Source: Paramarasmius palmivorus (Eukaryota; Basidiomycota; Agaricomycetes; Agaricales; Marasmiaceae). Taken from it: 64,000 bases of DNA. Below are positions 1 through 11,726 of the stretch, piece after piece. A program made the position numbers and the translations under genes. Where the stretch lies: positions 124,001 to 188,000 of the forward strand of contig JAYKXP010000003.1 of the NCBI GenBank assembly GCA_037176845.1, written 5' to 3'. The notes beneath the pieces were generated by a model, which was given only the letters and a program-made list of their open reading frames with translations, had not been told where the DNA came from and ran no database searches. Every line of letters begins with the position of its first letter. The first letter of the stretch is position 1.

Positions 1-1527
1 CCATCTTCGCCTTGTAATACCTAACCATTTCCTCCAGACCCATGCGAACGGTCCAACGAGGCTGCCATTGGAGAGTCTCTTTGGCCCTGGTAGTATCAGG
101 TCTCCTCTTCTGGGGATCGTCAGTAGGGATGGGCTTGTAGTCGATCTGCACACGACGCGTCCTCTTGTCCCCATCTTCATCCTGCACCTTCTCCACAATT
201 TCTCTAACGAGTTCAGCAAATTCCCCAATGGTAAACTCTTCTTGATTGCCAATGTTGACCGGTCGAGTTTCGTCAGAGTTCATGAGAGCAATAAGGCCGT
301 CGATAAGATCATGAACGTATTGGAAGGAACGAGTCTGTTTTCCATCGCCGTATACAGTGAGATCCTCGCCTTTGAGCGCTTGTATGATAAAGTTGGACAC
401 TACTCGTCCATCGTAAGGGTTCACTGGAACGAATTTGAGCACGAGCGAAGAGGGAGACGGAGTTTTACTTACTGCGAGGCCCGTATGTGTTGAAGATACG
501 AGCAACTCGAACGTCGACACCATCCTGACGGTGGTAGCCATAGGTAAGCGTCTCAGCGACACGCTTTCCTTCATCGTAACAAGCACGTGGACCGATTGGA
601 TTGACATGACCCCAGCTTGAAGCAAGGTGAACACAAGCACTATGATTAGAACAAATGAACGTACTAGTCTTCGGGCTGAGGATGAACTTCAGGATCTCCG
701 TACACCTCTGCATATCGACTCAATCAATGTGATTCTGCGGGAAGGAGAAATCATCGCACCTGAAGTACTTGAAATGAGGAAACGAGCCTTCGTTCGCTTG
801 GCCAGTCCAAGCATGTTTAGAGTTCCCATGAACGACGTCTTTACGGTCTTGACTGCATTATACTGGTAGTGTGGAGGGGAGGCTGGGCAGGCGAGGTGAT
901 AGATTTCTAGCAAGCGTTTGATCAGCATCTAAAGGGTATCAGTTATTTACAGCGGCACTCACGGTCGCATTCGATCATAAATGGTTCGACTACATCGTGG
1001 CGAACCAACTCAAAGTTGGGGTGTCCAACCCAATGACTAACTGTGGTCTTTGATCCCGTGAAGAAGTTATCGAGTACAGTAACCTCGTGGCCCAGAAGCA
1101 TAAGACGATCGACAAGGTGCGAGCCCACGAAACCCGCACCACCAGTGACCAAGATGCGTTTACGCTTGGACGGGGACAAAAGCTTCACAGGTGGGAATCG
1201 CGAAAGAGTAGTGTAGGATATAGAGTTGATGTCGGGATGGTAGATGGATTTCGATTGATAAATGGAAGATCCTGGAGCATGCGTCTCTTCCTCGTCGTTG
1301 GCAGTGCTTTTTGAGACTTCGGCGCTCTTGGAAGTATGAACATAGTGAGGGCGAAGATACAAGGCGCGTAAAGCGTCAATGTCGACCTCGCTGTCGAATC
1401 CGAAGCGGTCGAAGCCAACGGAAGTGATTTCTTGTCCATGTTTATCAAGAACTTTGAACTGTAGCGAGTTTTTCAGTATATTCCAGGGTTTATTAAGCTC
1501 GGGAGATGGTCTTACTGATGAAGACAT
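1..1527 (-). CDS. UXS1: UDP-glucuronate decarboxylase (UDP-xylose synthase), 3' end off window
   Basis: This enzyme converts UDP-glucuronic acid to UDP-xylose, the xylose donor for fungal glycans. The start at 1527 opens an exon with about 125 residues of leader, then the Rossmann motif GGAGFVG. After an intron the chain continues through [10 protein letters not shown] and STSEVYGDP to the short-chain dehydrogenase pair Y-x3-K, seen as YDEGKR near 560, and then [10 protein letters not shown]. The donor ending exon 1 lies near 957, and the next acceptor (ag|AAATCTATC) restores a continuous family alignment. The last readable residues, [10 protein letters not shown], are close to where this family normally ends, so only the stop and perhaps a few codons are missing at the left edge. 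The long leader is typical of the membrane-anchored or lumenal eukaryotic forms, but I see no clear membrane segment in it. Confidence 0.93.
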
Positions 1528-1714
1528 GATAGTAAGAGGGAAGGAAGGAGGGTAGAATTGGATGCTGAGAGTGAATTGACCTGGCGACTTTTATACGGTG
1601 ATAGTCACCTGTCTGACTTTTTTTATTACTTTGACGCGACAGGTCAAACTCAGACTGTCTGATCTCGGTCCATTCTCCGACCAAAGACAGTCACTGCCTT
1701 TTTCATTCTACACA
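1528..1714. promoter_or_regulatory. Divergent promoter between UXS1 and bystin genes
   Basis: Only 187 bp separates the two start codons, which face away from each other, so both genes must share or overlap their control sequences here. The strip is pyrimidine-rich just ahead of the bystin start. No canonical TATA box was seen. Confidence 0.6.
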
Positions 1715-3415
1715 ATGCCTCGAGCGTCAAAACCGTCTGGAAAGTCAAGACATAACCCTCTCCTGGTTCAGATCGGTGAAGACGAACTGGAAGCAAAATA
1801 TGGCCGTGTCTCCCAGCCAGGGAAGCGAAAAAAATCGAAAAGGTCTGATGAAGAGGGAGAGGTACGAACATTTTCATCTAACTGTTTGGAGACATCTATT
1901 GAGCTACTGTCCAGGCTGTCCTCGATTCAAAATCCTCAAAGCGTATCCTCGAACTCGCTAAAGAACAACAAAAAGAACTAGAGTCTGATTCTGATCTCGA
2001 TGATGAATCCGAGGACGATCGAACGCAGGCGAGAATGGTAGAAGATGAGGACGAAGATGAAGATTTTGAAGAGGAAGGGGAACTAGATAACGTGGAAGAG
2101 GTGTTTGTGAGTCTGGTACCATCTCGGGTGTCTACCGCTTGCTCATCGTCATTGGGTCTAAGGAAATAGATTCTGGAGATCTAGAGACCTTAGACCAGCT
2201 GCTACCACATAATTCTGGTGAACGAAGAACACTCGCAGACATCATCTTTGCAAAGATAGACGAACATGAAGCTGCCAAAAACGCTGCTGTAATACAAAAA
2301 GTGCAACAAGGTAAGAATCATTCTTGACCATGGAAGCGATATCCCTAAACACAATGCACCGCAGATAAAGATGCACCGGACCCCGCTTTAGGGCTGGACC
2401 CCAAAGTCGTAGAAGCATACACCAAGTGAGTTGAATGCGAATTGTCTGAGCATTATCACCTACCCAACCTTCTAGACTCGGTGAATTCCTTCGAAAGTAC
2501 AAATCAGGCCCTCTCCCGAAACTCTTCAAAGTGATACCCACTCTTCCCGCTTGGGCACGAATTCTCGCTCTCACACAACCGGAAAATTGGTCGCCTCATG
2601 CTGCTCGTGCTGCAACGAGGATATTTGTCTCGACCATGAAACCCCCGCAAGCGCAGCTATTCCTTAGTGTTGTACTTCTCGACGCAATTCGAGAGGACAT
2701 TCGAGAAAACAAGAAGCTCAACGTACAATATTACGAGGCACTGAAGAGGGCATTGTACAAACCAGGGGCATTTTTCAAGGGGATCATTTTCCCTATGCTC
2801 GAGGTATAACCACCGTCTATTTCACAAATTTCATACTAAATCCCATTTAGCAAGGCTGCACACTCAAAGAAGCCGCAATTGTAGCTTCTGTGCTAGCTCG
2901 TGCAAAAGTACCGGTGTTGCACGCGTCTGCAGCACTGTTACGTATCGCAGAGATGGACTATTCCGGTATACATCATGATCTCCCCAACTTCAAATTCCTC
3001 ACAATTTGGTTTCAGGCCCCAATTCACTGTTCATCCGAGTTTTGATCGACAAAAAGTTTGCGCTACCTTACAAGGTGGTGGACGCCCTTGTGTTTCACTT
3101 CATCAGACTCTCGAACACATACAAAGCCCGCAGTCGAGGTGATACCGAAAAGCTCCCTGTTTTATGGCATCAGAGTCTTCTTGTATTTGCACAGAGGTCA
3201 GTGTCATATCAACAAATATTGATATGACAGCTCAGCGCTCATTTTCCACCAGATATGCGTCTGACCTCACTCCGGACCAAAAAGATGCCTTACTAGATGT
3301 TGTACGAGCGACACCCCATACACAAATCAGCCCGGAAATCAGGCGAGAACTCGTCAACTCTGTAGTACGGGGTGAGCCACGGCCCAATGCTGATGAAGAT
3401 GTAGAAATGGAGTGA
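1715..3415 (+). CDS. ENP1: Bystin / Enp1, 40S ribosome assembly factor
   Basis: Bystin (yeast Enp1) is an essential nucleolar and cytoplasmic factor of the 90S and pre-40S particles. The first ATG in frame is at 1715 and opens a basic N-terminus ([16 protein letters not shown]) followed by KRKKSKR. An acidic stretch follows around 1980-2110. The conserved core is split over several short introns and includes [16 protein letters not shown], then [19 protein letters not shown] and [18 protein letters not shown] near 2640-2790, which is diagnostic of the family. Later exons read [28 protein letters not shown] (in part) and [15 protein letters not shown]. The last exon contains [29 protein letters not shown] and ends at 3415. 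All exons are on one strand in order and I see no internal defect. Confidence 0.93.
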
Positions 3416-3595
3416 CGCAGTCCATGTGTCGTCCGGCAGTGTTGTACTATCCCGTACCTCATCCTCTATGTTTTCTTCCAAATCTACACGGTCATGTCAT
3501 CTTGAATAGTACCACCTGATGACATTGCCCAAGCTTCCGCTCGCTTGTGATCATCTTCACGGCCCGCCTCTTGAATTTCTGCGTTTCTTCGCCGC

Positions 3596-5560
3596 ATGGT
3601 CGGACGGCGTCAATTGACCTTATATATGAGGCAGCATCGTCGTTCCATGCTTGCTGATACCCTTCTGGCGTTGTTAGTGATGGTACTTCTCCACTCTTTC
3701 GCGATTCTCGTTTCTTCTGCACTGGTGTCAACCGTGATGGGGGTCTCCATCCCCACAGCGGCACCCTCATCCGCTGCGACAATCGACAAATCTTTATTAG
3801 CTGTGTCCATCGAGTTCTTTGCCTTTCCTGGCTATACCAACGTAACATCGACTTCTAAATGTCTAGAGAACCTCGGAAATCTCAGAGGTTCACCCGTCGC
3901 GGTCCGTATAGGCGGGACTACACAGTGAGTTGCATTTTGCTGCACCGTCATAGACTAATAAGATTCCATTAGAGATCGTGCAACATATGATGCCTCTTTG
4001 CAACAAGCTGTCAGCTATACAGTCGCCAATCCGGCTGATGCACCAACTTCACTCACATATGGACCCTCATTTTTCTCCTTGGCCGCTAATCTGAAAGGCG
4101 AAGTTACTATCGGACTCAACCGTCAGTTGAACAACCAAGCAAACACCCTTGCGGCCGCACAGAGGGCTGAACAGCTCATGCCCAACCTATTTGCTATTGA
4201 ATTAGGCAATGAACCTGATTGTGAGTGATACGAGAAAGTTTGGTTGCCGGTACCCAGACTATTTTAAAACCTTTGTAGTGTACTCTGCAAGCTCACCTAT
4301 AGCTGGTGGAACTTGGAATGCAAACGCTGATGCTGCGAGTGAGAGGTCCTGGTTTACGTCTTTGGCACCGTCTGTACGTTGTGAATTCTTAGCCTCAGAC
4401 GTGAACTCGACTCGATGCCATACCTATAGCTCGGAAACATATTCCAAGGAGGCGTGTATCTTAGCTGGAGTATCAGTGGCTTGGTGTCTCAGCTAGGCAA
4501 TGCAATGGCTAACGTCAAGAGCTTCTCGGGCCATTCGTATCCTCAATCCGCGTGTGGTGGCGCCAGCACCAACTTACAGTCTCTAATGGGACATGCGTAA
4601 GTGCAGCTAGCCCCTAGATTCAGATTTTCACGCTTGACTAATTGATTTCCATTTTGTGCAGAGGCATTGTCTCGTATACGCGAAAGTATAGTACCGATGC
4701 GTCGGCTGTCCACAACGCTGGGAAGAGATACTTCCTTGGAGAGACCAACTCGGGTAAGACCTCGCCGCTGTTCATACGCGCCCAGTACCTCACTGTGATG
4801 AATAGCCACCTGTGGCGGAGGAGGGATTAGCCCTACATTCGGTGCTGCGCTGTGGATTGTTGACTATGTGCTACAAGGTGCCTTGAATGGTGTAGAACGA
4901 CTTTATTTCCACCAAGGGACGATTGGGAACTGCGTACGGTGTTTTTTCCATGTATCGGCGGCGGTGATCTCTGACGCTTACACGTAAACCAGCAATATTG
5001 TTGGTGGGGAAGGTGCGAGTCTCATGTCGCTTACGACTGCGGTCACAAGTGGCGCTGACATACCGGTGTAGGTTCACCACGGGCGCTCCATTCTACGGGA
5101 CATATTTCTTGAATACGTTCCTTGGAACGGATGGATCGAAATTATCCATGTTAGACGATGGATCAGGAGCTATAGCTTCCTATGTGATTTACAACAGCTC
5201 GGGCAGGCCAGTGCGCCTGTTGGTCTATAATTCCGATTACTACACAGGATCTGGGACCCGTTCTAGCGCGTCTGTTTCATTCACCGGAGGTGGACTCTCT
5301 TCGAGTGGATCGAAAACGGTAACGCGTTTGACGGCCCCCAATGCGACATCGAGGGTTGACCAGGGCGCTGCAGTGACTATTGGTTCAGGTTTGACTGTGA
5401 GTAAACACAAGGACCTTTGGCAGTTCACGCTAATACGGGTGCACAGTTCGACGGAAACTGCAATGCTGTTGGGCAGATTACAAAGGAAAATTTGTCGTAC
5501 ACCGGTAGCACACTGTCAGTTACAGTAAAGGCTTCAGAGGCCGTGATTGTCGACCTATAA
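3596..5560 (+). CDS. Secreted GH79-family beta-glucuronidase
   Basis: This is a glycoside hydrolase of family 79, retaining enzymes that release glucuronic acid or 4-O-methyl-glucuronic acid from glycans such as arabinogalactan proteins. A hydrophobic N-terminal segment (ADTLLALLVMVLLHSFAILVSSALVS) should act as a signal peptide or anchor. The start could be 3596 or the later ATG near 3650. The barrel contains VAVRIGGTTQDRATYD across an intron. The proposed acid/base glutamate lies in FAIELGNEPD near 4190, and the nucleophile in YFLGETNS near 4740. The C-terminal part (GSGAIASYVIYNSSGRPV onwards) matches the beta-sandwich that caps fungal GH79 enzymes. I place the stop at 5560, after the last intron, where the frame reads VKASEAVIVDL. 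At least six introns are needed. Confidence 0.88.
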
Positions 5561-5602
5561 CAGAAAATGATGTACATGGTACTTAGGAACCCACAGGAAA
5601 CG

Positions 5603-8504
5603 TCATCGATTTTTGTTTTTGTGACCTTTGTGGCCCTTCTGCTTTGCTTCATTTTTTGGGGCGCTACGAATCGCATTGAAAACCTCCTGAAGATCTGGTG
5701 CACTAGTAGGCACCCCTGAACCCTCGTCCTTTGACCCCTCCTTCGCCTTCGGGGCTAGCCCTGGACCCTTCAGTTTCTTGATAGGAGCACTTGCGAAAAC
5801 TTCATCAATCTCATCCTTCGGACCACCTTCCCGCTTCCGTTTCTTTGGTTTCGATGAGTCAGGTTTCGGAGAGTCTTGAACCTTTGAAGGTGCGGGAGGT
5901 GTCACTTGTTCCTGCTTCTTGTTTGATTGCATGCTCCTCCATTCATCAGGACGCCGACGGAGTAGGTAGAGATTAAGGTTCCGACTAAAGAACTTGCCAT
6001 AAAACGACCCAATCAGATTTTGCTCGAAAGGAACAACAGAACGGGCAATCTTTTCCTGTGATTGTCGAGTCAGCTTAGCCTCAGTTAAACGGTCAGCCAC
6101 GACACCGTCGCGTACCTTCAAGTATGTATCGGCAAAGGCGAAGCATCGGTCGCCTACTCGGCTTCCTATTCGGTCATCGACCAGTTCATGGAAGTGTCCC
6201 ATAAAAGACATGACAAACTGTCGCTTGACTTTAGGCGACAGAGTGCTCGAGTCTAAGATGGCATCCATAATGCGAGAACCGGCGGAGTCATAAGCAATCT
6301 TGAGTCGCTCTTGAATGTCGAGAGTTGTCAGGCTACAACATTTCATTAGCGTTGTATGGTAGACAGTGAGCGACAGAAAAGTACCTGTCGACGATAGGCA
6401 GGCTATACGATTCAGATAGCTTGAGTGCACTCTGAAGCAGTAATGAGCCTTGGATGGACGCCTCGAATGAACTTTCAGTTGATTCGCTTTTCGCGCTCTT
6501 CTTGTGTTTGACCTGATTATCCGCTCTAGGACCATTGACTCGATAGTCCTGGAATGTTTCATCGCTTGAGCATGAATTAATCACAGTGTACGGGTGTGAT
6601 CTTACCTCTATTGACTTGAGTGACAGGACGCATGGTACCAGCAATTTCTTCTCTTCAGGACTTGAGAGGTGAAATGCTTTGAATACCGCCTGTACAAAGT
6701 CGTAATGAGATCAGCGGCAACGAGGTACAGTGTCTTTGACTTACCTCAATTGCATCTTGTTCGGAACTTTGAAGCGTCGCAGACCTATCAATTACCGCAC
6801 GAAGGACAGACGTCCTGGCAGAAGCTATATGGTCTCCTCAATCACAGATACCATCACAGAATATGGTTTGTACTTACATACGAGCTTCTCCCAGCTTGCT
6901 CCAAGCTCTTCATATGCAGTCTCTAACTGCGAAGGGTTGACACGTTCCAGGGATTTGGCTACAACATAATTCGCGACAGGGTGGATTGCTAAACGCGGCA
7001 GTTTTCCCTTCAGGTACGTCGACCATAGGAGCGAAAATGGTTTCTCCGATGCCCTGACCATGATTGCTTCTAAGAGGTGTGAAGATGTAGGGTCCCGGAA
7101 TAGGGTACCAAGGTAATCAGAGGCTTGCACGTCCTCCCCTTTCACTAAAACCAAATATGAGCATTCGTAGATCGTTTTGCAAATTGACCAGTACTTACTC
7201 GCAGCAGAAACGGCACCAACGGTTACTCGATCCATCAAGGAATCAGGTTCATCTGCCATTCCCAACTCCGACTCTACATGTAGTAACATCTGTTCTCGGT
7301 CAGGCTGCGGTTGTAGTCAAGCGAGATGTAACACTTACGGTCAAACATGGACTAGCGACATCATTGGCAGCTAAAGCCCGCACTTCATTCCCACCCAAAT
7401 CTTTTCTTAGGGTCTTTACGAATCGACGTGACATCTCGCCGAACTCTGGAGGTGTTTTATGGTGTGTGTTAGACCCTTCTTTGCCTTTTCCCTTATTGTC
7501 AGTGAAAAGAGACCCCAAGTTGCCTTGTTTAGACTTCCACGAGGAGCTCTTTTTCGAGCGCATGTTGAGCTGGAAATTGGTTTTTGAAAACGCGGCAGGA
7601 CACAGTAAGCTGAGTAGGACTCGAATGACATGAGATGCGAATGGATCCATCATCAAGGTGTTCAGAGATGGCAGCAGTTCCTAGTTCTCGATTGAGCAAC
7701 TAGTACTTTGAACAGAATTGGAAACGCACTTCACAAATATCCAATATTAGCTGGGACATAGTTCGTAATTCGCCGTCCCCTGATTCTGGTATTGAGGGGA
7801 AGATTCCGTTCGCCTGTAATGAGTTGAGTATCATCAATGTTTTCAGTTGTGAAATGGAATGACCTCTCTCGAGACAGTCTCTGCAGATACAGAGAATAAT
7901 GTTTGACAGACATGCGAGGCGAAACGGTGCTTCACAAGTACCTCATATCTATCCGGTAATGGTAGGATTAAGGTCCTGTAAACGCAGGACGAGGATAACC
8001 ACTCACGAACCGGAAAGAGTATCCAAGAACACCCTTCGCACGAAGTCATCCATCGAATAAGCCATGCGCTCCAGTACTATCGAGCAATCTGGATCCGTAG
8101 CAAGTTGCTTTTCCTTCCCAGTCATTTCATTCAAAGCAGCCACAAAGAACATCTGCTTTTCTGGAATACGACATGAATTCGTGAGCTTTGCTATCACTGA
8201 GGTTGCACGCACCCGCGTTAGGATCACTACCATCCTCATTCCCTGTCGCGTCTTCTTCACCATCCTGCCAGCTGCGTATTTGCGTGTCGACGGTACGAAA
8301 GTAGGCCTTGACGTCCGAATCGACATAGCCAAACGGTGCTTCGGGGTTTAGTTCTTCGTCTTGTGGTTTGGCGACGATCCAAGATGGTCCGACTTGAGAT
8401 TGAGTCTGAGGTTCTTCGACATATTCTTCCTGAATTTCAACGCCCGGGGTTTCTTCTGCGTTCTTTGGCTTTCTTTTGCCTCTCTTTCTGTTTTCTCGGG
8501 GCAT
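5603..8504 (-). CDS. NOP9: Nop9, pumilio-repeat nucleolar protein for 40S assembly
   Basis: Nop9 is a pumilio-type RNA-binding protein of the 90S preribosome that binds the 20S pre-rRNA. The start at 8504 gives a strongly basic N-terminus ([18 protein letters not shown]) and then a conserved opening, [17 protein letters not shown]. Several exons follow that carry helical repeat segments. The best conserved is the last large exon, with [18 protein letters not shown], a domain reading [18 protein letters not shown], and [19 protein letters not shown]. The tail is lysine-rich and ends [11 protein letters not shown]. Only 42 bp separates its stop from the end of the GH79 gene on the other strand, so the two 3' ends converge. 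Individual repeats were not delimited. Confidence 0.88.
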
Positions 8505-8795
8505 GACAGAGGGACGAGATGATGAATGCGAAGGTCGAGCAGAAAACTTTTCTTAGAATTTACGTAAAACTGATCTACGATGGGCGCTATCTCAAGTGCA
8601 GTTTTACATTTGTGTCGCTCGAGCCTCGTAAGTTGTACAACATGGGGAGATTTGGAAAGCATGCAATAAAGGTCGTGCATAGTGCGTACAGCAGGATTGT
8701 ATATAGAGTACCATGACATATTGCATTGCATAAAACACCACCCAGTACCTGATCCTGCCCTGACCAGACTCTGCTCGAGTCGTAGATAGGTCTTT

Positions 8796-9520
8796 TTATA
8801 CCTTGAAACCACGAGACTTTCGGCGACCACGGGCTTGCTCGAACTATAGGCGACGTTGTAAGCACTTTTATAAGTAACCAAAAATCAATGAAACGAACTT
8901 TGCGGCCCTTGGAGGTGGTGTAGGGCTTCTTGTGTTTGTGAGGACCCATGCCAAAGTGCTTGACGGCCTCACGGGTGTTCCTCTTCCCTCTGAGGAGAAC
9001 AGTGTTGGAGCCGGTAGGTGCCCTCAATGCGAGCTGATCGAGAGTCAAAACTTCACCGCCAGCATTCAAGATACGCTCTTTGGCCGATTGGGTGAAACGA
9101 AGAGCCGCGATGGTCAATTTGGGGACCTCGAGAAGACGAATGTCATCGGTGACAGTCCCGACTTGGACGATGATTTTGGAAGAGAGGTCGGGAGTGCTGG
9201 CGGTTTCTTTTACGATACGGGAGAGGGAAATGGGAGGTCGGTTGATCTTGGAAAGGAACAGGCGGTGAAGGATGACCTTGTTGAAGCCCGAATCCGTCCT
9301 GCGGGCCAAGAAACGGTAGAGCTAAGAAATACGTTCAGATCTATGTCAAGGCGCATTTGTGAAATCTCTCGCACCTTGACAAGCAAGAGAAGGTAAGGGT
9401 CTTCACTGGCCGGTGCAGTGCGGTTACCCTTCTTGCGGTGGTGTTGTGCTAAGTCAATCCCCTGTGAAGATTCATTGTCAGCATCGAGTAGTACAACGAC
9501 AACGACGATGAGCTCACCAT
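8796..9520 (-). CDS. RPL18: 60S ribosomal protein eL18
   Basis: eL18 is a core protein of the large ribosomal subunit. Exon 1 holds only the ATG at 9520-9518 and is followed directly by a 56-nt intron (9462-9517). Exon 2 reads [20 protein letters not shown], exon 3 has the signature [19 protein letters not shown] and [13 protein letters not shown], then [17 protein letters not shown] and [20 protein letters not shown] final intron after SKGRK joins to [15 protein letters not shown] with the stop at 8796. The product is about 185 residues, the normal size for eL18. The gene runs head to tail ahead of Nop9 and divergently from the Tra2-like gene. Coding from exon 2 onward is intact. Confidence 0.95.
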
Positions 9521-9859
9521 GAGCGTAGATTTCTTGCTTGATCTTGTTCTTGCCGGCTTGAGGAAAACGCGCTTGAGTGTCGACAATACAACAAGCCCAA
9601 ACACAGCCGCTCCCCAAACCTTATTTTGCAAGAACTGTAAACTTTTCGGCATCAACCGAAGAATTTCAATCTCCGACTGCCAGCTGTGTCACGGTAACAT
9701 CTGTGACCATTCTGTCACTTCCGCTACGTGTCGACCGTCTACTTGCTTTTTCAAAGGTAAAATTTCGCTTGTATAGGTGAAGTGAAGGAAGAACTGACGT
9801 TTCGTTACCAGATCATTCAAAAGCTTCTGGTATTCTAGTACAGTCTACTGTTAATCAGG
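9521..9859. promoter_or_regulatory. Divergent promoter of RPL18 and Tra2-like genes
   Basis: A 339-bp stretch lies between the two start codons. Overlapping reading frames here (for example a cysteine-rich one around 9610-9770) have no support as genes. No TATA box was recognised. It must hold the control elements of a highly expressed ribosomal protein gene. Confidence 0.6.
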
Positions 9860-10858
9860 ATGGTATGTCGTTGGACTTGATGATAAAGTTCTCCAACCTG
9901 ACTGGGATCTCAGTACGCCGAAGGAGCACCACAGCCGCCCTCAATTCCCCAGGATCCTTACTCTCAGGAGTACAATGATGCCCCACCGCCTCCAGACCGC
10001 GAAAGAGAAGCCCCAGCACCACCTCCAAGAGGTCGTTCACGCTCTCGCAGTCCTCCTCGCGAAAACGGCTTTCGAAGCCCTCCTCGTCGAAGGTCTCCCG
10101 TTCCTACTCCCAGACGTCCTCCGCATGCACCTGTTGTGAGTTCTCTCTTTCTTCCTATCTTGGTTCTCTCTCACACAGATTCGACTTGCTAGGCACCCAA
10201 TCCTTCAAGTGTTCTTGGAGTCTTTGGCCTAAGTATCCGCACGCAAGAGCGCGACCTTGACGAAGAGTTTAGCCGCTTCGGTCGTGTGGAGAAGGTGACC
10301 ATCGTGTACGACCAGAGGGTATGTCTTCTTATCAATGACGGGTCCCAAGATTGCTAATCTTTGTCTTTTAGTCTGACCGTTCTAGAGGCTTTGGATTCAT
10401 CCGTATGGCCACTGTAGAAGAGGCTACACGGTGCATTCAAGAACTGAACGGAATTGTGAGAATACTTCTCTTCCCTGATTTTCATTGTACTCATTTAACA
10501 TATATAGGATCTCAACGGCCGTCGCATCCGAGTTGACTTCTCTGTCACCGACCGTCCTCATGCGCCTACACCCGGCGAGTACATGGGTCATCGTAGGCAA
10601 CGCGACACCTACAGAGAGCGGGACCGCGACCGTGACTATCGGGATCGCGACCGAGATTACTACCGAAGGGACCGTGACCGAGAACGTGATCCGTATGGAC
10701 GGGACAGTCGTGATTGGAGGGACCGCCGAAGCCCACCACCTCGCAGAGGATATTCACCCGAATACCGTCGTCGTCGTAGTTACTCCCGCAGCCCACCCCG
10801 TGGCAGTAGCCCATCTCGACGAGACTATGAGGCCCCTCCCGCCGAGTCTCGCTGGTGA
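9860..10858 (+). CDS. Tra2-like SR splicing regulator (RS-RRM-RS)
   Basis: This is an RNA-binding protein of the transformer-2 type, expected in the nucleus as a splicing regulator. The ATG at 9860 is followed at once by a 51-nt intron (9863-9913). The protein then reads YAEGAPQPP and an arginine/serine-proline segment ([13 protein letters not shown]). A single RRM follows, with RNP2-like LGVFGL near 10215 and RNP1 as RGFGFIRM near 10385, joined by short introns. The C-terminus is rich in RD, RE, RY and RS dipeptides ([15 protein letters not shown], then [17 protein letters not shown]) and ends at 10858. The order RS, RRM, RS is the hallmark of Tra2 proteins, but which orthologue it represents cannot be fixed by reading alone. 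Confidence 0.88.
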
Positions 10859-11726
10859 AGAAGCAATTCTTGATTCTTGGGACGCCTCAAAGTATATGGC
10901 AATTGGTCAAAAGGCAATTTGAAGGCGTCAATCTCCTACTACCATACAAAAGAGAAGATTGAAGATTCTCAATCAGGAGCTCATTTCAAGTACAAGTTTT
11001 CAAGTTCTGTGTCAAGTTTTAGCTATCGTTCTTGTTGTCGCTCATCCATCAACTATTTAACTGCAACCATCGTATATTGTACGAGCGCTTTTCCCCTGCG
11101 CTGAGGAAGACAAGATTGGGAAGATTCAACTCAAAACGTTACGGCATTATCCTATTCCATCGTATTGTAATCGTTCGGCGTCAATGGTGGCCTCCAACGT
11201 GTGTGGATGTGGCGACAAAGAGGAAGGTAAGGCCCCATTTACTGTGGGCGTCAATCATAACTTTGTTAGCGATGTCGATGGATGTGGGCAAGATGTGGGT
11301 CCAATTTTGTTGTTTTTGGTAGGACCCTTGTTGCTGTGATTGTCCTATATACTTTAGCCAAGCAATAGTATCTTTCGTTGTCCTGGCTTATAAGGAATAA
11401 TACCAGTCTACATTTGTCACTCTGCATTCAACGTCGGCTATTCTTTAGACTTTCTGCCCGATTGGTACTAGTGGTAGAGGAAACGTTCGAATTTTTCAAT
11501 GTTTCACGAATCTACAAATATACATATCACCTACGCGAATATCAGTGTAAGATATTTTACCGTAAGACATTAGCTATCTGGAGGCAGATATACGTCGACG
11601 TTTGAGCGCTTGAGCGCTCAGTAATTTTGTGAGTACTCGAAAATGTCGTTAACCAAATTAGGAAGGTAGCTTTCTGCAGCCCAGAAATTTTGTTGCTTCT
11701 GACTTTCGTCTCACCAGCTCTGAACT
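10859..11726. other. Intergenic, no gene seen
   Basis: This 868-bp AT-leaning stretch between the Tra2-like and NUG1 genes should hold the 3' UTR of the first and the promoter of the second. Short open frames occur but lack recognisable motifs. Two copies of GAGCGCT stand side by side near 11606-11618. Confidence 0.5.
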
